Assembly: GCA_007449985.2 (NCBI GenBank)
Contig: VIIQ02000287.1
Span: 1 to 64,000 of the forward strand
Direction of reading: 5' to 3'
Source of the DNA: Desmodesmus armatus
Lineage: Eukaryota > Chlorophyta > Chlorophyceae > Sphaeropleales > Scenedesmaceae
DNA: 64,000 bases
Both the position numbers and the translations under genes were made by a program. The notes beneath the pieces are model-generated. The model saw only the letters and a list, made by a program, of their open reading frames with translations, was not told the origin of the DNA and searched no databases. The first letter of the stretch is position 1; the number at the start of each line of letters is the position of its first letter. This document shows, in pieces, positions 35,491 to 47,112 of the stretch.

Positions 35491-36899
35491 ATGGAGCTTC
35501 GTTGGGATGTTCCTCTGCAGCTGCGACGAATTGTTCATCATCCCATGTTGACACAGGTGCTGTGGCTGCTACTGTGGGCTTGCATGAGCCTGAGTGCCAT
35601 GTTTGCCAACAGAGTCCTTGTGCACTACCATGATTTTGCAGCACCATGGTTTCTGGCAATTCTGTCAGCAGGAGCGGTGGCAATCGCTGGGCGTATACTA
35701 GTCTTCCTCACAGCGGCAGATGATGGCAGTTCAGGCAAGGACTGGCTGCACTTGTGCCTTATGGGAGTCATCATGTGGACCTCTGTGGGCCTCAACATCG
35801 CATCCCTGCGGTCACTGCCTGTACCTATGGCTCTTCTCATCCAGGTGAGCACTTCCTCGACAGTGTTATCGTGGTGCATGACCTTGGCGGTACAGGGTGG
35901 GCTGCTCCTGCCTGACACCAATGATAACGCTGGCACGTTCCGCAGCTCCCTGCATCCTCGGTGCACTTTTGCAGCAGAAGCAGCTCCATGCAAGCACATG
36001 CAGCACTTTCCTGACAGAGAGGCCAAGTCTCAAAAAGGTCCCCGCGTCCTCTTGTGCTGTGACTGGCGCACCACACATCATCACCATGTCACGTCGTTCC
36101 AGCATTACGCACCATTATGCATGCATGTGGGTGGCAAAACACATTGTGCGGGTGAGCGTTCCTGATGCTGCTTGCTTCTAAATTGCTCTCTCGTGCTGCT
36201 GCCTGTACTGATGCGCAGGCTGCCGGGCCCGCCTTCTCCTACTGGCTGGCCGTGCTGCTGCAGCAGGAAGAGCCGCAGTGGCTCCCCAGCCTGAAAGCCC
36301 TTGTGGTGTTCTGCAGCAGCGCTGCTGCAGTCCTGCCGCACCATGCAGGCCTCAGCACAACAGGCCTCCTCCTGCAGGGCAGTGCAGTCCTCCTAGATAC
36401 CCTCTGGCAACGCCTGCACCTGCGCGCAGTCACCAACAGCACCAGCACAAGCCCCAGCATGGACCCCTCCAAACCGTTCAGCGGTCTGGTGCTGCTGGCG
36501 GATGCAACTCCTGCAGCAGTGGTGCTGCTGCTGCCTGCGCTGTTCAAATTTGACCTCTATCAGTGGGAGGTGCAGCAGTTCCGCCTGCGCAGTCAGATGC
36601 CGGTCGCCGTGCTGACCTGCATGCTGGTCTGCCTCCTGATGGTGCTGAAGGCGCAACCGCCGGTCATGCAGGGTCTGACTGCAGAGCCTACGGGGCCGCT
36701 GGCACGTGTCGCCAGGGACGCTGTGCTGGGGCTGGTGGCTGCCAAGCTGCTGAACGAGCACCTGAGCGCCCTGCAGTGGACAGCGTATGGGGTCGCGCAG
36801 GCGGCTGCTGTTGCTTTGTGGGCGGGCAGCAGCAGCGGTAGCCTGTTGGGCAACGGCAAGCGTGTGGGGTTCACAAGGCTGCTGCCTGTGTTGGGTTGA
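35491..36899 (+). CDS. Drug/metabolite-superfamily transporter, nucleotide-sugar type, 344 aa
   Basis: Two exons in phase: 35491-35844 (CAG then GTGAGC) and 36219-36899. The ATG at 35491 is the first in frame. The protein has about ten hydrophobic segments and no signal peptide. An early segment with SAMFANRVLVHYHDFAAPWF resembles the first helices of triose-phosphate/nucleotide-sugar transporters, and a late GLVAAKLLNEHLSALQW resembles the family's C-terminal helix pair. Such carriers import nucleotide sugars into the Golgi, or exchange sugar phosphates in plastids. Its head-to-head position with a type II glycosyltransferase-like gene favours the Golgi role (inference). A poorly conserved middle makes the substrate unpredictable. 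Confidence 0.65.
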
Positions 36900-38539
36900 G
36901 CGCCAGCTGCTGTGGTATCTTCTGGGGGCTGCAGAGCAGTTTGAGGATGCTTATGTGCCGTCATATGCATGCATGGTGCGTTGGCAGTGTTTGCACGATG
37001 CAGGATGCACACCGTCTGCTTGTTCTGCGGGCCACTTTATGCAGTCATGCTGCTGCTTGGCAGCATTGTAGGACCTGTGCAATGTGCAATGTGTGGTGAC
37101 CAGAGGTTGTGGGTGCATCTGGCTTCTTATAGCGTGTCTGCTTGGCTGGATGGGTTGCTGTCGGGGCGCCTTGGTGAGCAACAGCGTCTGCATGCAGGGT
37201 GCATCCACTTACATGGAGCTTTGCGCTCCGTCCGCTACCTGGTAGAGTGTGCACTTGTTCGCACAGCGCACTCATGCCGCCTGGTTGTGGCTTTGTTGCC
37301 GTGTTGATGCTCTCTCGGCAGCGTGGCTTGCCCCTCTCCCGCACTGTATATGAGGCACAGCAACAGGGCTCTTTGGTGAATACTATGGGGCACTGATGTC
37401 AGGGTAACATCGTGTCATGTTGTTGCATGGTTTGAACCATTCAGCAGTAGATGGATGGTTCTACGCGCCATGGCTGCAAGACGAAGGAGGCAGGCACAAA
37501 TTGTGCTTCTAGGAAGCGTCACCAGGCAGGCATTTACGGTGCTGCTTTCACCAATGGTTGTGAGCGTGTGTGTGAGCATGTGTTGGTGGACTGAGAGTGT
37601 GCAAATTTTTTGGCGAGAAGAAGTATCTCGGTTTGAAGTGTATTGGTGACTGTCAGCGCTGCTTCTGTTGGAACATGGTGTGTGCATGCTCACCACTTTG
37701 CAGGGGCAACCCTATTGTAGGCCTTGCTGGCACCGGTCTAAGAACTGAGTGCGCCCCTGCTTGCAGCACGCTCTTGCCACCTAGCTGTGAGTTGGATGCA
37801 TCGCGCATTTGTTGTTTGCGCATCTCCGTGGCTATGGCACTGTTGGTAGGCAGCAGCAGCAGCAGCAGCTGCCCTGGCAGATGAAGGAGCGCAGCTCAGG
37901 AAGTTTCTGCTTGTGCTGGCTTCGGAACAAGAGTGCAGAAGGCTTTGTCGCTCGGTGTGAGGTTGATATGGCGCTACTAGGGGACAACTTGGTGCTGCAT
38001 GGTTTGTCAACAGTGCTTTGCTCAAAGCACGTGGTTGCCTGGTTCTGTATACCTGCGGCTGCAGGAATGCTCATAAGGTTGCCGTATGCGGCATGTCTGC
38101 TGCTAGCTTGCACTACCACACCTGCCTGTGTGCATGCATGCGTCGTTTTGGGATGATTAGTGTCCCTGCTAGGACCTCTCGAAGTCCATGTGCTTGAATG
38201 TCCGGTACGGCAGGTGCTGTGTGTCCAACACACACGTGTGTGTGCATTGCTTGGCCGTGCTCTTACTTGGAGGTGTGTGGCACTGCCACACGTGCTGTGT
38301 GCTGGGGCGTGCATAGGGTCCTCCTCCTTGGCGCACAATTGCAGGCTGGAAAGCATAGGTCACGCTTAGTGGCTTGAGCTGTGTAGGAATCTTGTGGCAT
38401 TCTTATGTCCAGGCAGCATCACTGCAGGTATTCACCATATATGGCACAACTGTGTCAGCGAAGCCCACTTGTTCACCGCAAGCTTGTGCGGGGTCTCTCC
38501 TTCTTTGTGTATGCATGACTGACATAGGGCAACTGCTAT

Positions 38540-39960
38540 CAAGTCAAGCTTGGCGCTGGGGCTCTGCACATTTTGCGGTGGCACTCCAGTCTGCAGGACT
38601 GCACGTCCTGCACACAAAGCCAGCCAGACAGTTAGGATACTGGGCGTGCGCCTGCAGGCCACCGCATTGTGGGCCTGCTCCTGCCGCATAAATGTGGGTA
38701 CGTATGCACTCTTTCAAGGCAAACAAAATTGTGGACGCCCGCCTTTGGTGGGTTGATTCAGGCATGGATTTATGTGCATGCTGCGGCAGTGCCGTCGGCG
38801 GCAGGTTCCTCATACCCAAGCACCGTGTGCTGGCACCTGCATGCACCCCTGCTGCTGCTGCATGGCTGCAGGCCAAAACGCATCATTGACGCCCAGTGGT
38901 GAGAGCTTCTTTGGGACCTTGTCATTGCGCTAACGCTGCGCACTAGAGAGTGTTTGAGCAGAGTATAAGCGCAGCCTGTTTGCTGATGCACAACCTTGTG
39001 TGAGCGCTGTCACTAAGAGCTGCATGAGTGGCAGGGCAGCTGCTTTGGGAGCCAAGCTTGCCGCAAGCTCATTCCCCATCCTGCGGTGTTTACCGTCGCA
39101 ACAGAGTGCATGCGTCCGCAGGAGACATCTGGTTAGTTCACTGGTTCCTCGGTACGGGCCTGCTCCCGCCGCCAAAGTTGCGGGCGGGGATGGACTCCTG
39201 TGTGTAGGATCACCTGGTTGTGCTGTGTGTAGGATCACCTGGTTGATGCCTAGTCACTTCTGCTCACAGTGTCAGGAGAGCTCTTTTGGGCTGAGTCATG
39301 CATAAGTGTGTGTGCATGTGCGAAAGCACCCTCATTGACAGTTTGCGCGCACCCTGCAACACTCTGTGCTGATGGCCGAATCCTGCATTGCCACTGCTGC
39401 ATGGGCGCAGGCCAGGATGCATGATTGATGCTCAGTGGGCTAAGTTACCCCAGCATTTGCCGGCCTTGCTTCTGCTAGGCAGCATCACTGCACCGTGCGT
39501 GTGAAGGTATGGAACAGGGTGTGGCGCGGCCATGTGCGTCAGCATGTGCTGCCGCACAACCTTCTGCGGATTCTTTCAGTGTATGTATGGAAGACTATCA
39601 GGGCAGCCGCTGCGGGGTTCAAGCTTGTCATCAGCGCCCTTTGCATCTTGCAATGGCCCTTTTCCAACATTCTATGCCTGGCTGTCCTTGCATGGTATCC
39701 TCAGTATGGGCCTGCGCCTGACGTCAAAGGGGGTGGACACTCGGAGATGGACTCTTATGCGCATAATCACGTTGTTGACGCCTAGTGGCTTCTGCTCACA
39801 GCGTCAGGGGAGCATAAGGGATGATCCACACATTTGTGTGACACCAATGTCTGCAGCTGCAGCTTCGGCGCACCCTGCAACACTGTGTGCTGACGCCTGC
39901 ATGTGGTCTTGCATGGGTGCAGGCCAGAATGCATCATCATTGCGGAGTGGTTTGAGTCAC
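38540..39960. repeat. Diverged low-copy tandem repeat, about three units
   Basis: Phrases recur in the same order: TGGGCGTGCGCCTGCAGGCC or similar, GGCCTGCTCC/GGCCTGCGCC, TTGA(C/T)GCC(T/C)AGT, CTTCTGCTCACAG(C/T)GTCAGG (39257 and 39789), and ATGG(G/C)(C/T)GCAGGCCA with an (A/G)TGCAT tail (38870, 39400, 39910). Spacing is roughly 500-530 bp. The units are old and interrupted. Confidence 0.6.
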
Positions 39961-40144
39961 AGCGTGTAGTGCGAGCCAGCCCTTTCTGCGATCGTATGTC
40001 GTGCACCTGACCAAAGCGGCGCAGATTCAGTGTGTGGTTTCTAAGTCAATGCGCCTGCTCCCTTGCCTAGCCACATTAGTGCAGCTCATGTAGCACCGAC
40101 AGTGCAAGACTAGCACAGAATGTGATGTGCGCCTGCCACTTCTT

Positions 40145-40225
40145 GTCTTGATGTGTGTCCCTATGGAAGAGTCCTGACGTCAGTGGGGGAATAGTATGTG
40201 TGTCCCTATGGAAGAGTTTCACAGG
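40145..40225. repeat. Short direct repeat
   Basis: TGTGTGTCCCTATGGAAGAG occurs twice, about 46 bp apart (near 40151 and 40198). Non-coding. Confidence 0.8.
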
Positions 40226-41872
40226 AAGTTGTGTAGCAAAGTCTCGGCCATATGTTGCGAGCCATCATGGCCCCCCCCTACCTTTGATACAGCTTGTTTG
40301 CCCTTTGCCTTGCGTGCCTCCTCATGGGTGGCTGCCAACAAGCACACCCTCAGCATTGGCTGTCAGACAGTGTTGTGCCCAGGACTGCTTTTCAGCTACT
40401 GTGTGCAGCACTGTACACAGTCACCAACTGGCTTCAGTTGCCATGGCCAGTGATGTATGGCAGCAGCTGGTTGGGCTGTTCAACTGCACGCTTGCCAAGC
40501 GTGCGTGTAGCTGATTAGCTCAACTGCAGTGCTTACAGGAGGCGTGTCAGCAGTATGAAGCAGCTCATGTGGCCTTGTTGATGCGAGCCCAGCACAGCAT
40601 GTGTACTACACACTGATAGCGCGCCTGCATTGCTGGTGCAGTTCTAGTTGTTCCAGCTAGTCTGAGATTTGCTTGTCAACCCCTCTTGTCGTAGGAGGCC
40701 TTCCTTTGCTTCGTCACGGTTGGCTGCAGGCAAGCAAGAGCTGCAGGCACTGCATTTGTGGGCCACTAGCAGCCATGGCAGATGTCTTTTGCCTTGTTGA
40801 ACAGTAGGGGTCAGGCGTGCATTGCGCGTGCAACGGCCCTAGGTACTAGCTTTTTGTACAAGACTTGTCACTTTGAGTGGCAGCCTTTACATTTTGCTGA
40901 TGTTTCTTGGTGCCCCTTGGGGGTTCTGTTGCGTAGACGTGGGGCTGTTCCACTAGTAAGAGGTAGGCCAAGGTTGGTGAGCGAGCAACAGAGGGTCACA
41001 CCCACATGTGCAGCCCCTCTGTATCCTTTTCATGGTGTCCAAGAGGCCGCAGCCCCTCTGTAGCCAGTGGTCCACCGAACTGTGACAGTTCACTTGCAAA
41101 CATAGATGCTGGCAGCCTTGCTGCGTCTGCACAGCTGCTGTCACTGGCACTTACTTGACAATATGCTGCATCTTTTCGGGCAGTTGACGAATTCATTGCT
41201 TTTTGGTGGTTGTTGGTTGTGGGAGTGAGATGTGCAGGAGCAAGGATACATCAAACTTTGACGATCAAAGCCACAGCAGAGGAGTCCTACTAGGACAGTC
41301 AGGTGTTCAATTGCGTGCATGCATGTGACGACACAGCGGATGCATCACAGTGGATGCGTGCATGTGTCGACACTGTGGATGCATCCACTGACAGCATATG
41401 CTGTCACAGCTGGGTGGTTAACGTCACGCGCATGCCAGGGCACTGTGCACCTCCTGGGAGAGGGGGGTGAGGCGTGTGCATAATGGTAGTGTCGTGCAGT
41501 CAGCTGGTATGCCAAGTGCGCACTGCCAAGGACAGAGCAGATGGCTGCATCTGCAGAGACACTCTGTCATGGACTGTGGTTCTAGATCGTGTCCTGGATG
41601 GGATGTCTTGTCCTGCCCCCCGCCGCAGTATCCTTGGTTCAACGCACCCGGCCCCATCTGTGGACATTCGTCTGCGTACTGCGTTCATCTTTGTTTATTT
41701 GTCTGCGTCTCTAATACACAGTCCTCGAAGCGGCCAAGTGTACTTTGGGCCCCTTTGTTGCAAAGATGCTGTTGCTGCATGGTGCTGGTTTGGGGTTCGG
41801 AGGGGGGAGGGGGAGGGCAAGCGCACAATCTTTATGCGGCATGTGAATGGCATGTGTTCTGTCCTTACTGTC

Positions 41873-41912
41873 CCCCATGAGCCTCTGGCTCCCTTGTGGG
41901 TCGCTCAGCTTG
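41873..41912 (+). repeat. Dispersed repeat, copy 1 (copy 2 at 56820)
   Basis: CCCCCATGAGCCTCTGGCTC and the following CCTTGTGGGT recur with few changes at 56820-56860, about 15 kb away in another intergenic region. Possibly the remains of one dispersed element. Confidence 0.65.
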
Positions 41913-42129
41913 TTGCTGAGCCAATTACTGTAACTTCAGCTTACTAGCTTGGGTATAGGGCAGGGCGTCACCCTGCTGGGCGCCAGCACAGTGCTAGACA
42001 AGCAATGTCTGTCAAGTAGGCTGGAAGCTGCTGCTGGCACACACATGTGTGCTGGAGCTTGCTGGGGTATTGTGTCATCAGCCAAGTGAGGCTGGCCTGA
42101 GCACAGAAGCACTAGAGTGCACTGCAACA

Positions 42130-42394
42130 GTCCACCGCAAACCTAAGAAGGGGGGAGGGGGACGCCAGACTTTACAAAACCCCTCCCCCCCTCTCCGTTT
42201 TAGGCTCTTTGGTCCAAAACACCCTCCCCCCCGTTGGTTTTTAGGCTCGTCATCGGTACTGCTGTCTCCCTTGCTGAAGAGCCGCTGAACCCCTCCCCCC
42301 CTTCCGTTTTAGGCTGTTTTCGCAATCGAACCCTCCCCCCCTGTCCGTTTTAGGCTTCGCGTCCCCCTCCCCCCTTCTTAGGTTTGCGGTGGAC
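42130..42394. mobile_element. Small foldback/MITE-like element with GC-rich internal repeats
   Basis: The ends are near-perfect inverted repeats of about 35 bp, starting GTCCACCGCAAACCTAAGAA at 42130 and closing with its complement at 42394. Inside, a unit of the form CCCTCCCCCC followed by CCGTTTTAGGCT occurs about four times in one orientation. No clear target duplication is visible. No coding capacity. Confidence 0.75.
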
Positions 42395-42822
42395 CCCTTG
42401 CACATGTTGTACAGAACCTCCAAGTTGCTCACACGTAGAATGTCCAAGTCACACCGTACAACTAACAGCAGGTGCAGGAATTTGCTGGCGGAGTCCCCCA
42501 CACAAGCTGTACATGTCTTCCCACTGGGATGCCCCTTCATGCCGCATGTAGTGCACGCATGTTGCCTCTGCTGTTGCATGCAGGCCAGAAAGCTTTCTGA
42601 GTGGCCAGGCTGGCGCAAGGCATGCAAGCATAAATCACCAATTGCATGTGCCAACAGCACAACAGCAGGCTGTTGCATTAAAGATGCACTGAGAACTGTA
42701 CATCAATACCATTCACACAGGGGGCCGCTGAACTTGACATGCTGCAGCGAAAGCTTGCATGTTCATGGCATATATATTATATATACCAGCTGCTGCTGGG
42801 ACTAGCGTTGACCCATTGACTC

Positions 42823-43497
42823 CAGTGGGGCAAAAAGTAACTTGTCTAGTTTCAGGGCGCGTGTGGCGGGACCTGCGCTGTATCAAGCAAAACTACTTGA
42901 TATATCTGATACCCTGGGACTTTGCTCGGGGGCTCTAGCTGCTGCTGGCTATTGGTCATCCGTCCACATCGCCTAACAACCTTGACTGCCAGGATTCGAA
43001 CTGTAAGGGGGAACGTGGGTGCTGTGCAAACGTTCAAGTGTCTTGGGCGCCTGTTGGTGGCAGTGCGTGGTGTGAGTGTGCAGGTCGTTGGCCAGCTGCT
43101 GCTTGATCGACAGGTTGATCTGCCTGCGCTGCAGCTGCTGCTGTGCGCTGCCTCAAATTCGTCTCTTTACTGCATTCTTTCCTGTACATCAGCTATCTCC
43201 CCTGGCCAGCGCTGCATTGCGTGTGCAGCAAGGCAGTGTCCCCCCAGACACTGACAGTTGGGCTTTTGCAGCTGCTTGTGTGGAGCCTGGCAGTGCAGCA
43301 GTCGACCCCAGTTTGGTCAAACGGCCCTATCCTGCCCTCAGCACAGGACTCGTGTTCATACAGGTGTGCTGTTACAGGTGTGTGCCTGCTACTGAAACAT
43401 GCTGGCAGCCCCTAGCTCTAGCTTGCTGCCTGCTGCTGGCTGCACCACAAGCAAAGTCAAGGTTATTGGCTGTGCCAAGTTACTTTTTGCCCCACTG
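42823..43497. mobile_element. TIR-bounded 675-bp element, left copy (E1)
   Basis: It begins CAGTGGGGCAAAAAGTAACT and ends with the inverted complement, so each copy has its own terminal inverted repeats of about 22 bp. The right copy at 47113-47787 has the same length, offset by 4290 bp, and appears identical in every part compared. It encodes no transposase. No short target duplication flanks this copy on its own. Confidence 0.8.
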
Positions 43498-44745
43498 CAC
43501 TTTCACCAAGGAGAGGCTGGCAAATGCTCAGGCTGCATGGATCTAGCAGGACTCCACCATAGATGTGTATCCCCTGAAGAGTCCTTTCTGCACACCTGGG
43601 TCGAGGGTGCCCTCCTGCTCCATGATTGCAAGCCAGTGCTGCTGCTAGAGGATCTGCAGCAGCAATGCCCCAGTGCTGAACGCGTCCCGTGCCTTTGCTT
43701 GTGCCCAGAGTGCACTGGAAGCTGAACAATTTGCCACTGTTTGCCTGGCCTTTTGACGCCGCTGCTTGTGTGCAGAATTATCGAAGTGACGGGGGTGATT
43801 CAGCTACGGAACAGCACGTCCTGCCAGGTGCGTTGATCTGCTGCGTGGACGTAGGGTTGATTTGATGAGATTGATTAGAACCAGCTGCGCGTAATCAAGG
43901 CTGGAAGTGCAGTCCACAGGAAGGGCACGTTGCAGATTGTGTCCGAGGTTGGGGCTGTGTGTGCGCAAACGGCAGCAGGATGCATCTGCAACACGCAATC
44001 ATGGCAGACGTATGAATTGCATTTGCGAATTGCGTGCGTGCTGCGTAACAGCATGCACTTTGAAACACTGAACAGCTGCCATGCTGTTCACACCTGTCAG
44101 CCTGGCATGCACATACAAGCATGTTGCCCATTCTAAACAAATGCAGAAAAACCACTCTAGTTACCGTGACAAACACATCAGCACCCTGTCAGCCAGGGGC
44201 TGTGCTGACCTGTGCCCAGTACTGCTATGTACTGCCTGCAGATCGCCAACTGCCACTGCGCAGGACAGACAGCAGCAGCACTACCAGGAAGCAGTGCAGA
44301 TGCCTCGTGCCAGGTGGGTTGAAAGGAATTGAGCACATTTGCAGTGCTGGGAATGCAGCTGCTGGGATCCCCAATCTCTCACAGCAGCAGGTGCTCAACC
44401 ACACGCACGTACTCTGAAAAAATGACAGCACAGCAGCTGCGCCAACGCGCGCGCGCGCAGCGCGTGGACTGGGCATGCATGCCAGCACCAACAGCAGGCT
44501 GCTGGCTCATGCCCAGGAGGCAGTATACCCAAGACTAGTAAAACACACACCATGGGCCCATACACGCCTGTCGAGAAGGCAAGCAAAGCTTGCACATAAC
44601 AGGCTGAGGCAAGCCCAGCACAGTGCACAGGAGTAGTGCGCAGCAGCAGCAACACCTTGCATGCATGCACACCCAAGAAAGCAGCAGCAGCTGGGTGCAG
44701 CTGCAAATGTGCTGCAGATGTGCCCTAGTGTGCCCCTCACCCCAC
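43498..44745. other. Spacer inside the composite element, no gene recognised
   Basis: Between E1 and the end of the transposase gene. No frame shows family motifs. A short GC alternating run lies at about 44448-44463. Confidence 0.5.
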
Positions 44746-47008
44746 TCAACGAGCATAGGCGTTGGGGTAATCGCCCCCAGCCCCCACACACACACGGTGC
44801 TTCTCATCCAAGTAAGAAACACCCTGTGGGGTCTTCAGCATCTGCCACAGCTGAGGGAGCCCTGCCACATCCTTCTCCACATGCTGAGCCCAGCCATACG
44901 TAGGCAGATTGTAAAAGACCTTGCGCACCATGTCCTGCAACTTGGTGTGGTCATCAAGGAGGCTCCAATCCTCATACAGCTGGCACCTGAGGTGGTGCTT
45001 CACAGTACCAAACAGGTGCTCAATAGGCCTGTTCAAGTCATGGCTGTAGGAGGGCAGAGGCAGCTTACAGCCATTGACAAGGCAATCAATCGTGTCGGTG
45101 GGGTCATTGGGGTTCACCACCACTTCCCACGTGGCAGTTGCCTGGACGGCGTCATTGTCATAAGACAACCAGAAGTTATCAAGATTAGTTACTTTGTTCC
45201 ACTCCTTGACTATGTGGTAGAGGTTGTTCTCAAATTCCTCCCTGGTCATCTTCCCTGCCTTGCGGCTGCCGTCTTGAATCTGCAGGGAAGCAAAAAGGAG
45301 GCGGGGCACGGGGAAGCTGCCTCAGTGGAAGTTCAGGGCGCTACGTGCCATGCGGGGGGAGGGGCTCAGGGTTGAGAAGTATGGCAGTGATGGGGCTGAG
45401 CTGTGGTTCCCTGATGGCACCTCCCTGCCAGTTGGCCACTACTCAGGAGAGTACCAGTTGCATTGGCGGCTCCAAGGGTGTCCCCGTGGCACCCCCCACC
45501 TGCAGGTGGCAACTAGCACAACAGTGCGGGACCCCTGTGATCTGTGGTGTGCCTTCTGTATGTACAGTGAGGAGGCATGGAGGCAGCAGGGCATGCGTGT
45601 GCTACCAGCCTGTGAGCTGACCTTCATGGACCTGTTGAGGAGGTGGGGGGTGGACAGGGAGTTCAGCCTTCAGGTGGTGCCGGCTTTTTGGCCGTGGCCC
45701 ATGGACTTCTTCCACATGCAGCAAGGGTACTTTGTGCAGGTGGATGGGAGGTGCCATTGGGTTGCTATGTACCACCACAGCACATGGGTGGTGTTGTGGC
45801 GCGACATGATGCAGAACATGGCAGCAGTGCAGCAAGGTGGTCGGCTGGTGCGGGTGCACACAGAGGATCTTGGTAATGCTGACTGCATTGCTGCCGCCCT
45901 TGAGTCTGCGGCAATGGGCTACACCCTTGTGCTGACACCCTCATATAGTACAGCGCTAGTGCGCTGGGGTTCCTTTGATGTGCCCTATTTGCAGCTGCTA
46001 AAGTGGTTAGTTCCCAACTGCCAGGGTCACACTGACGGTTACAGCAATCACACAATTTCCCCAATGTAACAGGCTCACCTCGTACTCCATGTCCCGCTCT
46101 ACCGCATTGCCATCCAGCCTTGTGTTGATGTGCCGTTGGATCTTGGTGGTGCCAGTGGTGAACTCCATATACACCACACCCCCTCTGTGCGCAAAGGCGG
46201 GGTGGGCGGTCACTGCAACAATGAACTTCACAGTGACATGCTTGTGGCCCTTTTTCAGCTTCCTCGGCACCACATCAGAGAAGTTGAGGTCATGCTTGTC
46301 ACACCAGACAAAAACATCAGACTCAGTGTACTTGTCGACAGTGAATGAGGACTCATCAATGTATATGGTGTGGTTCAAGAATGCTGGCCAACCCTCTTGA
46401 ATGCCCAAACAGTGCTTGGCGTAGTCCACACGCTCCTGCAATTCCTGTGTTGTGAAGGAGTGCTTGAAGAACAGCTTGCGGCGCACAAGGGAGGGGTCAG
46501 CGTCGTGCATGGCATGCAGCAGCTGGTCTGAAAACTTGAGGCCGTTGTTGTTCATAATTTCCTTCAAACGGGGGCTCTCCCTGATGGCCTCTCCCAGGCT
46601 GGTGAAGTGTACCCTGTGCTGGACTGTGTTGCCCTTCACTTTCTCCTCAACAAGCTTCCCCTCCTTGCAAATCTGAGCTGCTTCAAGAGCCTCCTTCTCG
46701 TTGCATTTGCGACTACGGCCAGACCTGTGTGCATCGTCCACACTCCCGTTCTCAATCCAATGACCCCACCAGGTGCGCAAGTAGTTGAAATCTTTGCTAC
46801 CAATGAACTGCTGCTCGTCCTCTGGCAGCTGCTGATTGAGAGAGTCAAGAATGCCCTTCAGGGCATGGTGCGCCTTGGCAAAGTCTGGCCCAGCTTGCCC
46901 CAGAAACATGAAGCATAACATGCACCCCAAGACCCTCACCCACGTCTTTTTCCGGGCGTACTTGGTGCCCCTGACATGCTCTCGCAGCAATTCCTCTGCG
47001 CAGCGCAA
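44746..47008 (-). CDS. Tc1/mariner-like (IS630 superfamily) transposase, 487 aa, apparently intact
   Basis: Two exons in phase: 47008-46079 and 45279-44746; the intron has a GTGAGC donor and a CTGCAG acceptor. The N-terminal half has a helix-turn-helix type region (YLRTWWGHWIENGSVDDAHR followed by SGRSRK, the Tc1-like linker). The catalytic core shows IYIDESSF (first Asp), WLSYDNDAV (second Asp) and SHDLNRPIEHLFG (third acidic residue, like the Tc1 PDLNPIE block). No stop or shift interrupts it, so it may be active or recently active. The intron of about 800 bp contains a long ORF on the opposite strand. The third catalytic residue is best read as the Glu of PIE, but an Asp reading is possible. 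Confidence 0.82.
45350..46069 (+). CDS. Unrecognised 239-aa ORF antisense inside the transposase intron
   Basis: An uninterrupted frame from ATG 45350 to stop 46067-46069, lying almost exactly within the transposase intron (46078-45280). It has an ordinary globular composition with no repeats: many aromatic residues, cysteines in CDLWCAFC, and phrases such as FVQVDGRCHWVAMYHHSTWV and MGYTLVLTPSY. It has no signal peptide or membrane helix that I can see. I do not recognise the family. It may be a second element-encoded protein or a captured host gene fragment. Coding quality is inferred from its length and lack of low complexity. Confidence 0.55.
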   Translation: MRGEGLRVEKYGSDGAELWFPDGTSLPVGHYSGEYQLHWRLQGCPRGTPHLQVATSTTVRDPCDLWCAFCMYSEEAWRQQGMRVLPACELTFMDLLRRWGVDREFSLQVVPAFWPWPMDFFHMQQGYFVQVDGRCHWVAMYHHSTWVVLWRDMMQNMAAVQQGGRLVRVHTEDLGNADCIAAALESAAMGYTLVLTPSYSTALVRWGSFDVPYLQLLKWLVPNCQGHTDGYSNHTISPM

Positions 47009-47112
47009 AAGAAGGCAGCAGCAGGTGCAGTGTGCGGCACTTGTCAGCCACTACTAGGGTACAGGGTACACTTGGCTAAACCCTAACTTTGACCGGTTCT
47101 CACTGGAGAGTG

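Larger units (their letters stand above)
36900..42129. other. Repeat-rich intergenic stretch
   Basis: No gene recognised over about 5 kb. It contains diverged low-copy repeats (38540-39960 and 40145-40225), and GCATGCATG and TGTGTG-rich segments. Frames are short and low complexity. Confidence 0.45.

Noticed and set aside
42992..43003. tRNA B-box-like sequence (AGTTCGAATCC on the minus strand) inside E1, and again in E2
   Set aside because: Flanking bases do not form T, anticodon or acceptor stems, so I do not call a tRNA or a tRNA-derived SINE.
43076..43546. 157-aa frame in E1 (and its counterpart in E2)
   Set aside because: Cys/Leu-rich with no recognisable domain; the frame continues out of the element in a different way in each copy.
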